Of a stretch of 64,000 nt of DNA, positions 8,665 to 16,218 are shown in pieces; the stretch's first letter is position 1, and the number at the start of each line of letters is the position of its first letter. The DNA lies in assembly GCF_019968905.1 (NCBI RefSeq), contig NZ_CP079946.1:4216001-4280000 (forward strand). Direction: 5' to 3'. Source of the stretch: Corallococcus sp. EGB (lineage in GTDB: Bacteria > Myxococcota > Myxococcia > Myxococcales > Myxococcaceae). The notes beneath the pieces are model-generated. The model was not told the origin of the DNA and did not search any database. It worked only from the letters and a program-made list of their open reading frames with translations. The translations under genes and the position numbers were made by a program.

Positions 8665-9492
8665 CTAGTCGTTCAGGCCGTCGCCGCCATTCGACTGGAA
8701 GAGCTGGTAGGTTTGCGTGTTGTAATATTTCTGGTTGACCACGAACACGTCGAACACCAGGGAGACAGACTGGCTGTCCATCGTGTAGCCGCTGCAGCCG
8801 CCATATTGCTGACCGGACGTGCCCGAGCCGGTGACCGTGCCGCCGTGAACGTTGATGCCGCCTCCCTCCGCCAGGACGCCCGGCAACTGCGGCGGGTCCG
8901 AGGGCGGATCCAGGTTCGGCCTGTCCACGGAGTACGTGTTGCCGTTGCTATCAGTCCAGGAGCGCAACGGGGTGCAGGTGATCCGGATCTGGTAGGAGTT
9001 GGCCGCTATCTCCTGCCCCAGCGCGTGCGTCCCGAAGTTGTTGTCATAGACGTAGATCATGTCCTGGTTGTAGCTGTTGCTGGCGAAGAACGCGTACTGG
9101 CCCGCGACAGCCCACTGGTTGGTGGATGGCACGGACGTGCGGGGCAGGATCAAGGAGTTGTTGTCCACGATGGCGATGGAGCTCGGGAGGATCTCGATGC
9201 CAAAGCCGAACCCCACCTGGCAGCCGAAGCCGATCTGGAAGGCCAGATAGGTGTCCGGGGGGACGATGACGCCCTTTCCATTGTCAACCAGGGTGCTGTT
9301 CTTCAGGTTGGTGACGTTCTCCACCATCAAGGGGGTGGAGAGGTCCGGCAGGCCGGAGATGCCCGAGTAGGCGGCGATCTGGCGCTCATTCGCGACCTTG
9401 GCGGCGGCGTCGGCCATGTTGTAGGCGACCTTGACGGTCATGATGCCTTGCTGGAAGAGCTGATTCTGCGCATTGCAACTCACGAGTGACAT
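8665..9492 (-). CDS. unknown protein with C-terminal GLND tail, partner of MACPF protein
   Basis: A 275-aa protein that I do not recognise. It starts with a helical segment (about 10-45, Ala-rich) followed by mostly beta-type sequence. There are four Cys, a Pro-rich stretch near 195-205 and a Gly-rich stretch near 210-230. No signal peptide or membrane segment is seen. It ends G-G-D-G-L-N-D, matching the tail of the MACPF protein 57 bp downstream, although the codons used differ. As first gene of the operon it could be a binding partner of the MACPF protein, as in two-component pore formers, or a second substrate for the JmjC and sulfotransferase enzymes. Both are inferences. Confidence 0.6.
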   Translation of the reverse strand: MSLVSCNAQNQLFQQGIMTVKVAYNMADAAAKVANERQIAAYSGISGLPDLSTPLMVENVTNLKNSTLVDNGKGVIVPPDTYLAFQIGFGCQVGFGFGIEILPSSIAIVDNNSLILPRTSVPSTNQWAVAGQYAFFASNSYNQDMIYVYDNNFGTHALGQEIAANSYQIRITCTPLRSWTDSNGNTYSVDRPNLDPPSDPPQLPGVLAEGGGINVHGGTVTGSGTSGQQYGGCSGYTMDSQSVSLVFDVFVVNQKYYNTQTYQLFQSNGGDGLND

Positions 9493-9953
9493 GCTTGCAT
9501 CCTCACGGCATCCAATGGCTGTTGTGGGCAGAGAAGAGACGTCGTGGCGAAGCGCTCGGCACCCATGCCTTGCCCATGCCGGTCAGGTCTCTCTTCATGC
9601 ACGACAGGCCTATCGCAAGTGCAATGCCAGTCACTCGGGAGCGCGAAGCCGCCGGAACCACTGGGAATTCTGAAAAGACATGGCTATCCAGGCCGGTCCG
9701 CTGACGCGTCAGGGCCTGTCCTTGACGCGTCAGCGGGCCCGCGCCCCGCAGCTCCCGCCATGGAGGGCAAGGCCCGGTTCAAAAGCCGAACGCAACAGGG
9801 TGGCCCGCCGCGAATTACAAAGAAAAGAACGCCCCGAGCGTGAAGTGGCGTGCTCCGCGTGAGGTTGGCCCTGGGCGGATGTGCCGCGATGTCCCAGGTT
9901 GCCGCCGCCAGACGCAAACCGGAATTCACCGGCCGGCTGGTGGAGCATGGTCA
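9493..9953. promoter_or_regulatory. divergent intergenic region between GLND operon and chaperone-usher operon
   Basis: A 461-bp gap with no supported gene. It separates the starts of two divergent operons and carries the paired palindromes at 9702-9732 near its middle. No clear -10/-35 pair stands out on either strand. Confidence 0.45.
9702..9732. repeat. twin palindromic operator-like sites TGACGCGTCA
   Basis: The perfect 10-bp palindrome TGACGCGTCA occurs at 9702-9711 and again at 9723-9732, 21 bp start to start, or two helical turns. The flanks extend it into a larger inverted repeat (CGCTGACGCGTCAGG ... CCTTGACGCGTCAGCG). This is the layout expected for two dimers of a regulator bound to the same DNA face. 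Confidence 0.6.
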
Positions 9954-10481
9954 ATGAAAGCATTCAAAAACACACTCGCTGTCCTCGCAGTCGCCTCGTC
10001 ACTGGCCGCCGTTTCGTCCGCACACGCCGCTACCGCGACAGCGAACCTGACGGTGACGGCCACGGTGGGTTCCACCTGCACCATCAACTCGGGCTCGCTC
10101 AACTTCGGTACTTACGATCCCATCGTCGTCAACGCGTCCACGGGGGTGGACCTGCTGGGCTCCGGCACGCTGCAGGTGCAGTGCACGTTGCTCGGGACCG
10201 CGGACATCACGCTGGGGCAGGGTTCGCACCCGGGCACGGGGTCGACGGACGCGGCGCCGGTGCGGCGGATGCTGAACACGTCGTCGGCGAACTACCTGAA
10301 CTACTCGCTGTACCAGGACGCGACGCGCCTTGTCGTCTGGGGCAACACGGCCGGCACGGGCCTGCCGTACGTGGGCACCGGCCTGGGCACCCCAGTCACC
10401 GTCTTCGGCACCGTGCCCAAGGGGCAGAACGTCCCCTCCGGCACCTATAGCGACACGGTCGTCGCCACCATCACCTTCTGA
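9954..10481 (+). CDS. spore-coat-U domain (SCPU) secreted subunit
   Basis: A 175-aa protein starting at an ATG with GGTGGAG upstream. It has a clean signal peptide (cleavage after 'SSAHA', about residue 24). The mature part is a single SCPU/FimA-like domain: 'STCTINSGSLNFGTYDP', a second Cys in 'LQVQCTLLG', and the family end 'GTYSDTVVATITF'. SCPU proteins are the subunits of archaic chaperone-usher fibres. It is the first gene of a four-gene operon with chaperone, usher and a second SCPU gene. A related system in Myxococcus xanthus (Mcu) acts at the spore surface; a role in spore or cell coat is inferred. Confidence 0.85.
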   Translation: MKAFKNTLAVLAVASSLAAVSSAHAATATANLTVTATVGSTCTINSGSLNFGTYDPIVVNASTGVDLLGSGTLQVQCTLLGTADITLGQGSHPGTGSTDAAPVRRMLNTSSANYLNYSLYQDATRLVVWGNTAGTGLPYVGTGLGTPVTVFGTVPKGQNVPSGTYSDTVVATITF

Positions 10482-10496
10482 TTCGGGACGACGAAC

Positions 10497-11276
10497 ATGC
10501 GTACATGTCTTCTCCCCTGGGCTGACGGCCTGAAGTGGATGGCTGTCCTGGTATGGGCATTCGCTGGCAGCTCGAGCGCGGCAACGCTCGAGGTGAATCC
10601 GGTCCGCGTTGAACTGGGGACGGGTGCCCGCGGGGTGGTGGTCACGGTGAAGAATCAGAGCACCGAGCCGACACGGTTCCAGGCCTCGGCTCATACCTGG
10701 GTCCAGGATGAAGAAGGGCGCATGACGCTCACTCCGACGCAGGAGGTGTTCTTCTTTCCGGCGATGTTGTCGCTGGAGCCGGGAGAGTCCCGCCTCATCC
10801 GGGTGGGAATCTCCTCGGCTCCGCAGGACAAGGAGCGCTCCTTCCGGCTCATCGTGGAGGAGCTGCCTCCCCTGGGGCCCTCGGCCGAGCCCATGGGCCT
10901 CCGGATCCTCACGCGCGTATCGATTCCCGTGTTCGTCGCGCCCAAGCGCAAGGAGATCCTGGGCCGCGTCGAAAACGTCGAGCTGCGCGAATCGAAGTTC
11001 CGCTTCCAGGTGGTCAACGCAGGCACCGTGAACTTCTTCATCCGCCAGACGCACGTGCGCGGGCTCGATGCCCAGGGCAAGCGGTTGGTGGAACAGGAGC
11101 AGCCTGGCTGGTACGTGCTGGCCGGTGACAAGCAGGTGTTCACGCTGGATGTCCCCGCGGACATGTGCGGGCAGGTCCGTTCCGTGGAGGTGGAGGCGGT
11201 GACGGACAAGGGGGTGATCCGCCAGAGCGCACCCGTCACCGCATCCGTTCCCTGCGAGGCAGCACCGCAGCCATGA
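10497..11276 (+). CDS. periplasmic pilus-assembly chaperone (PapD-like)
   Basis: A 259-aa protein with a signal peptide ('VLVWAFAGSSSAATLEVNP'). The N-terminal Ig domain carries the PapD pattern: 'VNPVRVEL', 'VVVTVKNQSTEPTRFQASAHTW', 'VFFFPAMLSLEPGESRLIRV' in parts, and 'RLIVEELPP' at strand F1-G1. A second Ig domain follows (about 150-250). Such chaperones fold subunits by donor-strand complementation and deliver them to the usher. The gene sits 15 bp after the SCPU gene, and its stop overlaps the usher start (ATGA), so the two are translationally coupled. Confidence 0.85.
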   Translation: MRTCLLPWADGLKWMAVLVWAFAGSSSAATLEVNPVRVELGTGARGVVVTVKNQSTEPTRFQASAHTWVQDEEGRMTLTPTQEVFFFPAMLSLEPGESRLIRVGISSAPQDKERSFRLIVEELPPLGPSAEPMGLRILTRVSIPVFVAPKRKEILGRVENVELRESKFRFQVVNAGTVNFFIRQTHVRGLDAQGKRLVEQEQPGWYVLAGDKQVFTLDVPADMCGQVRSVEVEAVTDKGVIRQSAPVTASVPCEAAPQP

Positions 11277-13615
11277 GCCCCTTCCCCCCACCAGGGATGC
11301 GCGGGACCTGGCACCTGACGCTCGCGTTGTCCCTCCTGCTGGGCGCGACGCCCGCGCCCGCGCAGGAGCCCACGGTCGATGGGACCAGGACGCCCCAGCG
11401 GCTCACTCCCATCGTCGTGGAGTTCACCTTGAACGGCGTCCCCCGCGGGGACATCTTCCCCGTGCTGCGCGACGGCGACGTGCTGGTGCCAGTCGTGGCG
11501 CTCGAATCCTTCGGGGTCGACGTGGGGCGGCTCGGCGCGCGGCGGGAGGTGCTGGGTGAGGCGACCTATGTCTCATTGCAGTCCCTGCCGCCTCCGGCCA
11601 GGTTCCAGTTCAACGAGCGCGATGCGAGCCTCAGCTGTGATTTTCCTCCCTCCGCCTTCAACCAGACCCGCATCGACCTGCGGAGGGCCGCGCCCCCGGG
11701 CTACAGGGTGAGTGGCAGCCCGAGCGCGTTTTTCAACTACGCGGCCCGGGCCCGAAACACGTTCCTCACGCTCCATGGCGAGGCCGGGGCCTCGCTGGGG
11801 CGGGGCGTGTTGACCACCCAGGCGCGGTGGAGTCCCGGCGAGGCACCCCTCCGGGGGCTCACCCAGCTCACCGTGGACTTCCCTGAGGCCATGGTGCGCA
11901 CCATCGCCGGTGAGGCGACGGGGTTTGGCGGCGTGCTCGGCGGCGGCGCGGTGGTGGCGGGGCTGCACGTCATGCGCTCGTTCGAGCTGAACCCCTACTT
12001 CGTGCGTGACCCGATGCAGGACATCGCGGGGGAGGTCACCACCCCGTCGACATTGGAGGTCTACGTCAACAACCAGCTGGTGCGCCGCACGGAGCTTCCG
12101 CCCGGCCCTTATCGCTTGGAGAACCTCACCGTGCCCCGGGGCGAGGGCACCACGCGCTACGTGCTGCGCGATGCCTTTGGCCGCGTGAGCGAGGTGAATG
12201 CCTCGTACTCCCTCAGCGGCCAGCCGCTCGCGCCGGGCGTGGCCGACTACCGCCTCTCCGCGGGCGTGGAGCGCGAGTCACTGAGCAACCGGAGCTTCGA
12301 CTTCGGGCGGGGGCTGCTGCTGGGGACGTTCCGGATGGGCGCGACGCCGTGGCTGACGCCGGGTGTGCGGCTGGAGCTGGCGACGAACATGGTCAGCACG
12401 GGCGCCGTCGAGCTGTTTCAGCTCCCCCTGGGCGCGCTGGAGCTGTCCCAGGCCATCAGCCGGGGCGAGGGCCGCACCGGCGCGGCGGCGGGCCTCGTCT
12501 ATGCCCTCCAGGGGCAACGGGTCGGCGGCTCCGTCTTCTCACGGGCAATGAGCGCCCATTATCTCAATACCAGCCTCCATCCGGAGGATGACCACCCGAT
12601 GGTGGAGACGGGGGGCGGCCTCTTCCTCGCGCTGGGCAGCCGGGCCAGTGTGAGCGGCCAGGCGGCGGTGACGCGCTGGCGGGAGCGCGGCTGGACGATG
12701 TGGATGGGGGCCACCACCGCCGCGCAGGTGACGGACCGGGTGACGGTCTCCCTGTCCGCCCGCCGCAGCCAGGAGGTGGGGGGGCTGGCCTCGTTGGAGG
12801 GCATGCTCTTGCTGAACGCCGTCCTGGACGAGCGCACCACGGGGGCGGTGGGGCACGCGAGAGGCGGCGGCGGCGGCGACACGTCCCTGGACATCTCCCG
12901 CGGCGTGCCGCTGGAGGGGGGGCTGGGCTTCCAGGCCCAGGCCCAACTGGGCCGGTTCGACTTCGCGCGGGGACGGGTGGACTACGAAGGCGAAGTGGGC
13001 CACTACGCGGCGGGCATGGAGTTGCAGCAGGGCAAGGTGGTGGGGCTGGCTGAGGTGTCCGGCGGACTGGTGGCCATTGGCGGCGGCATCCACGCCACCC
13101 GCGCGGTGGACCAGGGGTTCGCGCTGGTGCGCGTGGCGGGCGCGGAGAACATCGGCATCCTCTTGAACAACCACCTCATCGGGAGGACGGACTCCGAAGG
13201 GGAGTATGTGGTGACGCGGCTTCAGTCCTACAGCCCCAACCGCCTGTCCGTGTCGGACGAGGAGCTGCCGCTGGAGGACTACCTCCCGACGACGGAGCGG
13301 ATGGTGGCGCCCTGGTTGCGCGGCGGCGTGGTGCTGGACTTCCAGAAGGAATCGGTGCGGGCCTTCCGGGGCCGGGTGGTGCTCGCGTCCGGCACCGGCG
13401 CGCCCGCATATGGAGAGCTGCGCGTCGACGCGGGCGGGAAGCAATGGCGCTCGCCGGTGGGGGCGAGCGGAGAGTTCGAGCTGGTCGGTGTGCCTCCGGG
13501 CCGCTACGCGGCGACGGTTCTCCATCCCAAGGGCCGCTGCGCCCTGAGGTTGGAAGTCCCCGCCAGGGCAGGCTCGGTCATCGACCTGGGAACGGTGAGC
13601 TGTGTCAATGAATAG
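11273..13615 (+). CDS. outer-membrane usher protein (FimD/PapC family)
   Basis: A 780-aa protein. The ATG overlaps the chaperone stop by 4 nt, and a signal peptide ends at 'TPAPAQEP'. The N-terminal usher domain is visible near 'LTPIVVEFTLNGVPRGDIFPVLRDGDVLVP'-type sequence. The large beta-barrel middle carries 'VQVNNQLVRRTELPPGPYRLENLTV'-like motifs, and a C-terminal plug/Ig region contains 'SPVGASGEFELVGVPPGRY'. Ushers form the outer-membrane channel that selects chaperone-subunit complexes and extrudes the fibre. The length fits archaic-type ushers. The following SCPU gene overlaps its 3' end. Confidence 0.88.
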   Translation: MSPFPPPGMRGTWHLTLALSLLLGATPAPAQEPTVDGTRTPQRLTPIVVEFTLNGVPRGDIFPVLRDGDVLVPVVALESFGVDVGRLGARREVLGEATYVSLQSLPPPARFQFNERDASLSCDFPPSAFNQTRIDLRRAAPPGYRVSGSPSAFFNYAARARNTFLTLHGEAGASLGRGVLTTQARWSPGEAPLRGLTQLTVDFPEAMVRTIAGEATGFGGVLGGGAVVAGLHVMRSFELNPYFVRDPMQDIAGEVTTPSTLEVYVNNQLVRRTELPPGPYRLENLTVPRGEGTTRYVLRDAFGRVSEVNASYSLSGQPLAPGVADYRLSAGVERESLSNRSFDFGRGLLLGTFRMGATPWLTPGVRLELATNMVSTGAVELFQLPLGALELSQAISRGEGRTGAAAGLVYALQGQRVGGSVFSRAMSAHYLNTSLHPEDDHPMVETGGGLFLALGSRASVSGQAAVTRWRERGWTMWMGATTAAQVTDRVTVSLSARRSQEVGGLASLEGMLLLNAVLDERTTGAVGHARGGGGGDTSLDISRGVPLEGGLGFQAQAQLGRFDFARGRVDYEGEVGHYAAGMELQQGKVVGLAEVSGGLVAIGGGIHATRAVDQGFALVRVAGAENIGILLNNHLIGRTDSEGEYVVTRLQSYSPNRLSVSDEELPLEDYLPTTERMVAPWLRGGVVLDFQKESVRAFRGRVVLASGTGAPAYGELRVDAGGKQWRSPVGASGEFELVGVPPGRYAATVLHPKGRCALRLEVPARAGSVIDLGTVSCVNE

Positions 13616-14081
13616 GCGCGCGGTCCTGCCACGAATGGGCACCCTGGCGTTGGCGGGTGTGTGCGGATTGTTCCCCGGGCTTGCCGGGGCCACCTGCCAT
13701 TTGGAGGACATCGTCGGGGTGTCTTTCGGCAACTACACCAGCAGCGCCGTGGTGCCGCTCGACTCGGCCGGGAGCATCAGCTTTCGCTGTGACGGCCAGC
13801 TCATCCCCGTCACCATCGACCTGAGTCAGGGGAGCTCCGGCAGCTACGCGTCCCGCACCCTGAAGGGGCCCTCAAACAGTTCCCTCAACTACAATCTCTA
13901 CACGGATGTGACGCGCCTGCTCGTCTGGGGCAATGGGCTCTCCGGTACCGCGCACTATGGCCCGATCCTCCCGCTGCTCGGCGAGACCGTGACGCTCCCT
14001 GTCTACGGACGGATTCCCGCCGGACAGAGTGTCGCCGCGGGCAGCTATTCCGACACCCTCGTGGTGACGATCACCTTCTGA
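13608..14081 (+). CDS. second spore-coat-U domain subunit
   Basis: A 157-aa protein; a GTG 6 nt upstream is an alternative start. It overlaps the usher stop by 8 nt. The signal peptide ends near 'FPGLAGA'. The domain has 'ATCHLEDIVGVSFGNY', a partner Cys in 'SFRCDGQL', the 'LNYNLYTDVTRLLVWG' core and the end 'GSYSDTLVVTITF', almost the same as in the subunit at 9954. Its place after the usher suggests a minor or tip subunit, by analogy with other archaic chaperone-usher operons. Confidence 0.85.
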   Translation: MNRRAVLPRMGTLALAGVCGLFPGLAGATCHLEDIVGVSFGNYTSSAVVPLDSAGSISFRCDGQLIPVTIDLSQGSSGSYASRTLKGPSNSSLNYNLYTDVTRLLVWGNGLSGTAHYGPILPLLGETVTLPVYGRIPAGQSVAAGSYSDTLVVTITF

Positions 14082-14179
14082 GCGAGCGTCTCGTCAGAAC
14101 GACTGGCGCCGCAGGGCCTCCTCCGCGGCCTCGCGGCCGCGACTCAGGCGCAGCCGCGAGCCGTCGCGCCAACCGGCGA

Positions 14180-16165
14180 CTACTCCTCCGCGGCCTGCTG
14201 GGGCTCCTGGAAGTCCACGTCGAAGTTGACGCGCTGGCCGGGCTCGATGGTGAAGGTCTTCTGCCAGTGCGAGGGGCCCACGTTGACGTTGAGGCGGTGG
14301 TAGCCCTCGTAGACGTCCAGCTCCTCCACCGGAACGACGCCCACGGGCTTGCCGTCGACGGAGACGTTGGCGCCGGCCGGGCCGCGCACGTTGATGAAGG
14401 CCTTGTTGAGGAAGAACTGGTAGGCCGAGCGGCCCGTGGGGGCCACCGTCACCGTGCGCGACACGGAGATGCCGAGCGCGCCGTTGGTGAAGGTCAGCAG
14501 GTGCTTGCCCGGCGGCAGCGACGCGGACAGCGGCGTGCGGCCCAGCAGCGCGTTGTTGAGCGTGACCTCCACGCGGGGCTCCACGGTGAGGTCCAGGATG
14601 CCCATCGTCGGGCCCGCGTCCACACCGGCGTCCACGCCCGCGTCCTCGGTGCCCGCGTCGAAGGGCTCGGCCACCACCATGGCCGGCAGGCCCGCGTCGA
14701 ACGTCTCCACCGTCATCGTGCCCTGGAGCTGGCGCTGGATGATCACCGCTCCCGCGCCGAGCGTCAGCACGAGACCGCCCACCACGAACGGGATCCAGGC
14801 GCGCGACGGCTTCTGCGCGGCCTCCACCTGCGCCGTGGGGCTCGCCGCGCCGCCGAAGATGGGACCCGCGGGCCGCGTCTCCGTGGGGGCGGGGGAGGGC
14901 GTTTCAGCCTGGGCCGTGGCGCTGGGCGTGGCGGGGCTCGGGGTGCTCGCGGCAGCGCTCTGCGTGGACGACGCGACAGGTGCGCTCCGCGCGGCCGTCG
15001 CAGCCTGCGCGCTCCGCGGCGCAGCGGGGGACGCGGCCTGCGAGGCCTGCACGGGCGCGGAGGCCGGCGCCACCGGAGCCTGCGCGGGGGCGGACGCCTG
15101 CGGTGCGACCGGCACGGGCGCCGGCTTGCTGCTCTCCGCTGAAGCAAGCTCCGGCACCTTGCTCTTCACGGGCTCAGAGAGCCCCGCGCCGTTCGCGATG
15201 AGCTCCGCGATCTGCGGCGCGGGCATGCCCGCCTTCGCCAGCGCCTCCGCGATGCCCTTCTCAATCGTCGCCCGCCGCGCCGCGCGCGCCTCGGCCTCCG
15301 GCGGGAACAGCTTCGCCAGGTGCCCGGCGAACTCCTCGTGCGACGGCAGCTTGCCGACCGCCTCCACCAGCGCCTCGCGGAACGCGAGCGCCGACGGATA
15401 GCGCTCCAACGCGCGCTTCGTCGTCGCGCGGCGCACGACGGCATCCAGCTTCAGCGGCACGTCCGCCGGCATCGGGGGCAGGGCGCGGTTGAGCACCGCC
15501 TTGTCCGGATCCGCCGACTCCTTGAAAGGCATCTTCCCCGTGAGGCACTCGTGCAGCGTGAGCCCCAGCAGGAACACGTCCGACTGCACGTTGACCGCCT
15601 CACGCCCGCCCAGGAGCTGCTCCGGGGACGTGTACGCGCGGCGGTTCTTCACGCGCTTGCCGCCGCGCTCGCGCGGGGCCACGGAGAGCGCGCCGTAGCC
15701 TGTCACCTTCGTGTAGCCGCTGAAGGACACCATCAGCGTCTCGGGCCGGATGTCGCCGTGCACCAGCGGCGAGCCGTCGTCGTTGCCCGCCACGTGCGCG
15801 TAGTGCAGCCCCATGGCCGCGTCCGCCACCACCAGCGCCGCGAAGCCCGGCGTCATGCGCGGGTTCGCCTCCAGCACGCGCCGCAGCGGCTCACCGTCCG
15901 CGAACTCGGTGACGCGCGCCAGGCCCCCGTCCAGCTTCTCCAGGCCGTGAACGCGCAGGATGTTCGGATGGTCGAAGACGATGGCGCGGTTCGTCTCGCG
16001 CTCCAGGCGCGCCACCAGCTCCGGGTTCTGGGCAATCTCAGGCGGTGCCCAGATGAGCACCACGGGGCGGGGCGTGGCGCCTTCCTCCAGCGCCAGTCCA
16101 AGGAAGGCACGCGAGCCCTCTCCGGCGAGGAGGGGGCCGAGTGACTGATAGCGAGGCGAACTCAT
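14180..16165 (-). CDS. membrane pseudokinase with C-terminal PEGA-like domains
   Basis: A 661-aa protein. Residues 8-270 have the Ser/Thr kinase fold: alpha-C 'LERETNRAIVFDHPNILRVHG', the regulatory 'QSDVFLLGLTLHECLTGKMPF' with D196, and 'YTSPEQ'. The catalytic residues are gone. The VAIK lysine is replaced (VVLIW, 35-39), HRD reads HGD (136-138), the catalytic-loop Asn is Thr (PETLMV), and DFG reads GYG (156-158). An Ala/Pro-rich linker (about 345-450), one membrane segment (about 455-475) and an Asp/Ala-rich stretch lead to two PEGA-like beta domains (515-655). It is probably a signalling scaffold or receptor rather than an active kinase. Confidence 0.8.
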   Translation of the reverse strand: MSSPRYQSLGPLLAGEGSRAFLGLALEEGATPRPVVLIWAPPEIAQNPELVARLERETNRAIVFDHPNILRVHGLEKLDGGLARVTEFADGEPLRRVLEANPRMTPGFAALVVADAAMGLHYAHVAGNDDGSPLVHGDIRPETLMVSFSGYTKVTGYGALSVAPRERGGKRVKNRRAYTSPEQLLGGREAVNVQSDVFLLGLTLHECLTGKMPFKESADPDKAVLNRALPPMPADVPLKLDAVVRRATTKRALERYPSALAFREALVEAVGKLPSHEEFAGHLAKLFPPEAEARAARRATIEKGIAEALAKAGMPAPQIAELIANGAGLSEPVKSKVPELASAESSKPAPVPVAPQASAPAQAPVAPASAPVQASQAASPAAPRSAQAATAARSAPVASSTQSAAASTPSPATPSATAQAETPSPAPTETRPAGPIFGGAASPTAQVEAAQKPSRAWIPFVVGGLVLTLGAGAVIIQRQLQGTMTVETFDAGLPAMVVAEPFDAGTEDAGVDAGVDAGPTMGILDLTVEPRVEVTLNNALLGRTPLSASLPPGKHLLTFTNGALGISVSRTVTVAPTGRSAYQFFLNKAFINVRGPAGANVSVDGKPVGVVPVEELDVYEGYHRLNVNVGPSHWQKTFTIEPGQRVNFDVDFQEPQQAAEE

Positions 16166-16218
16166 GGGAACGGCATGCTAGTGCCCTTCCCGCCGATCCT
16201 GGAATCCCCGGGTCGCGC

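Noticed and set aside
14082..14179. Possible C-terminal coding scrap on the minus strand ending EEALRRQSF
   Set aside because: Only about 28 codons with no recognisable family; a similar ending near 60067 (EKALRRGDRSF) is noted, but both are too short to call.
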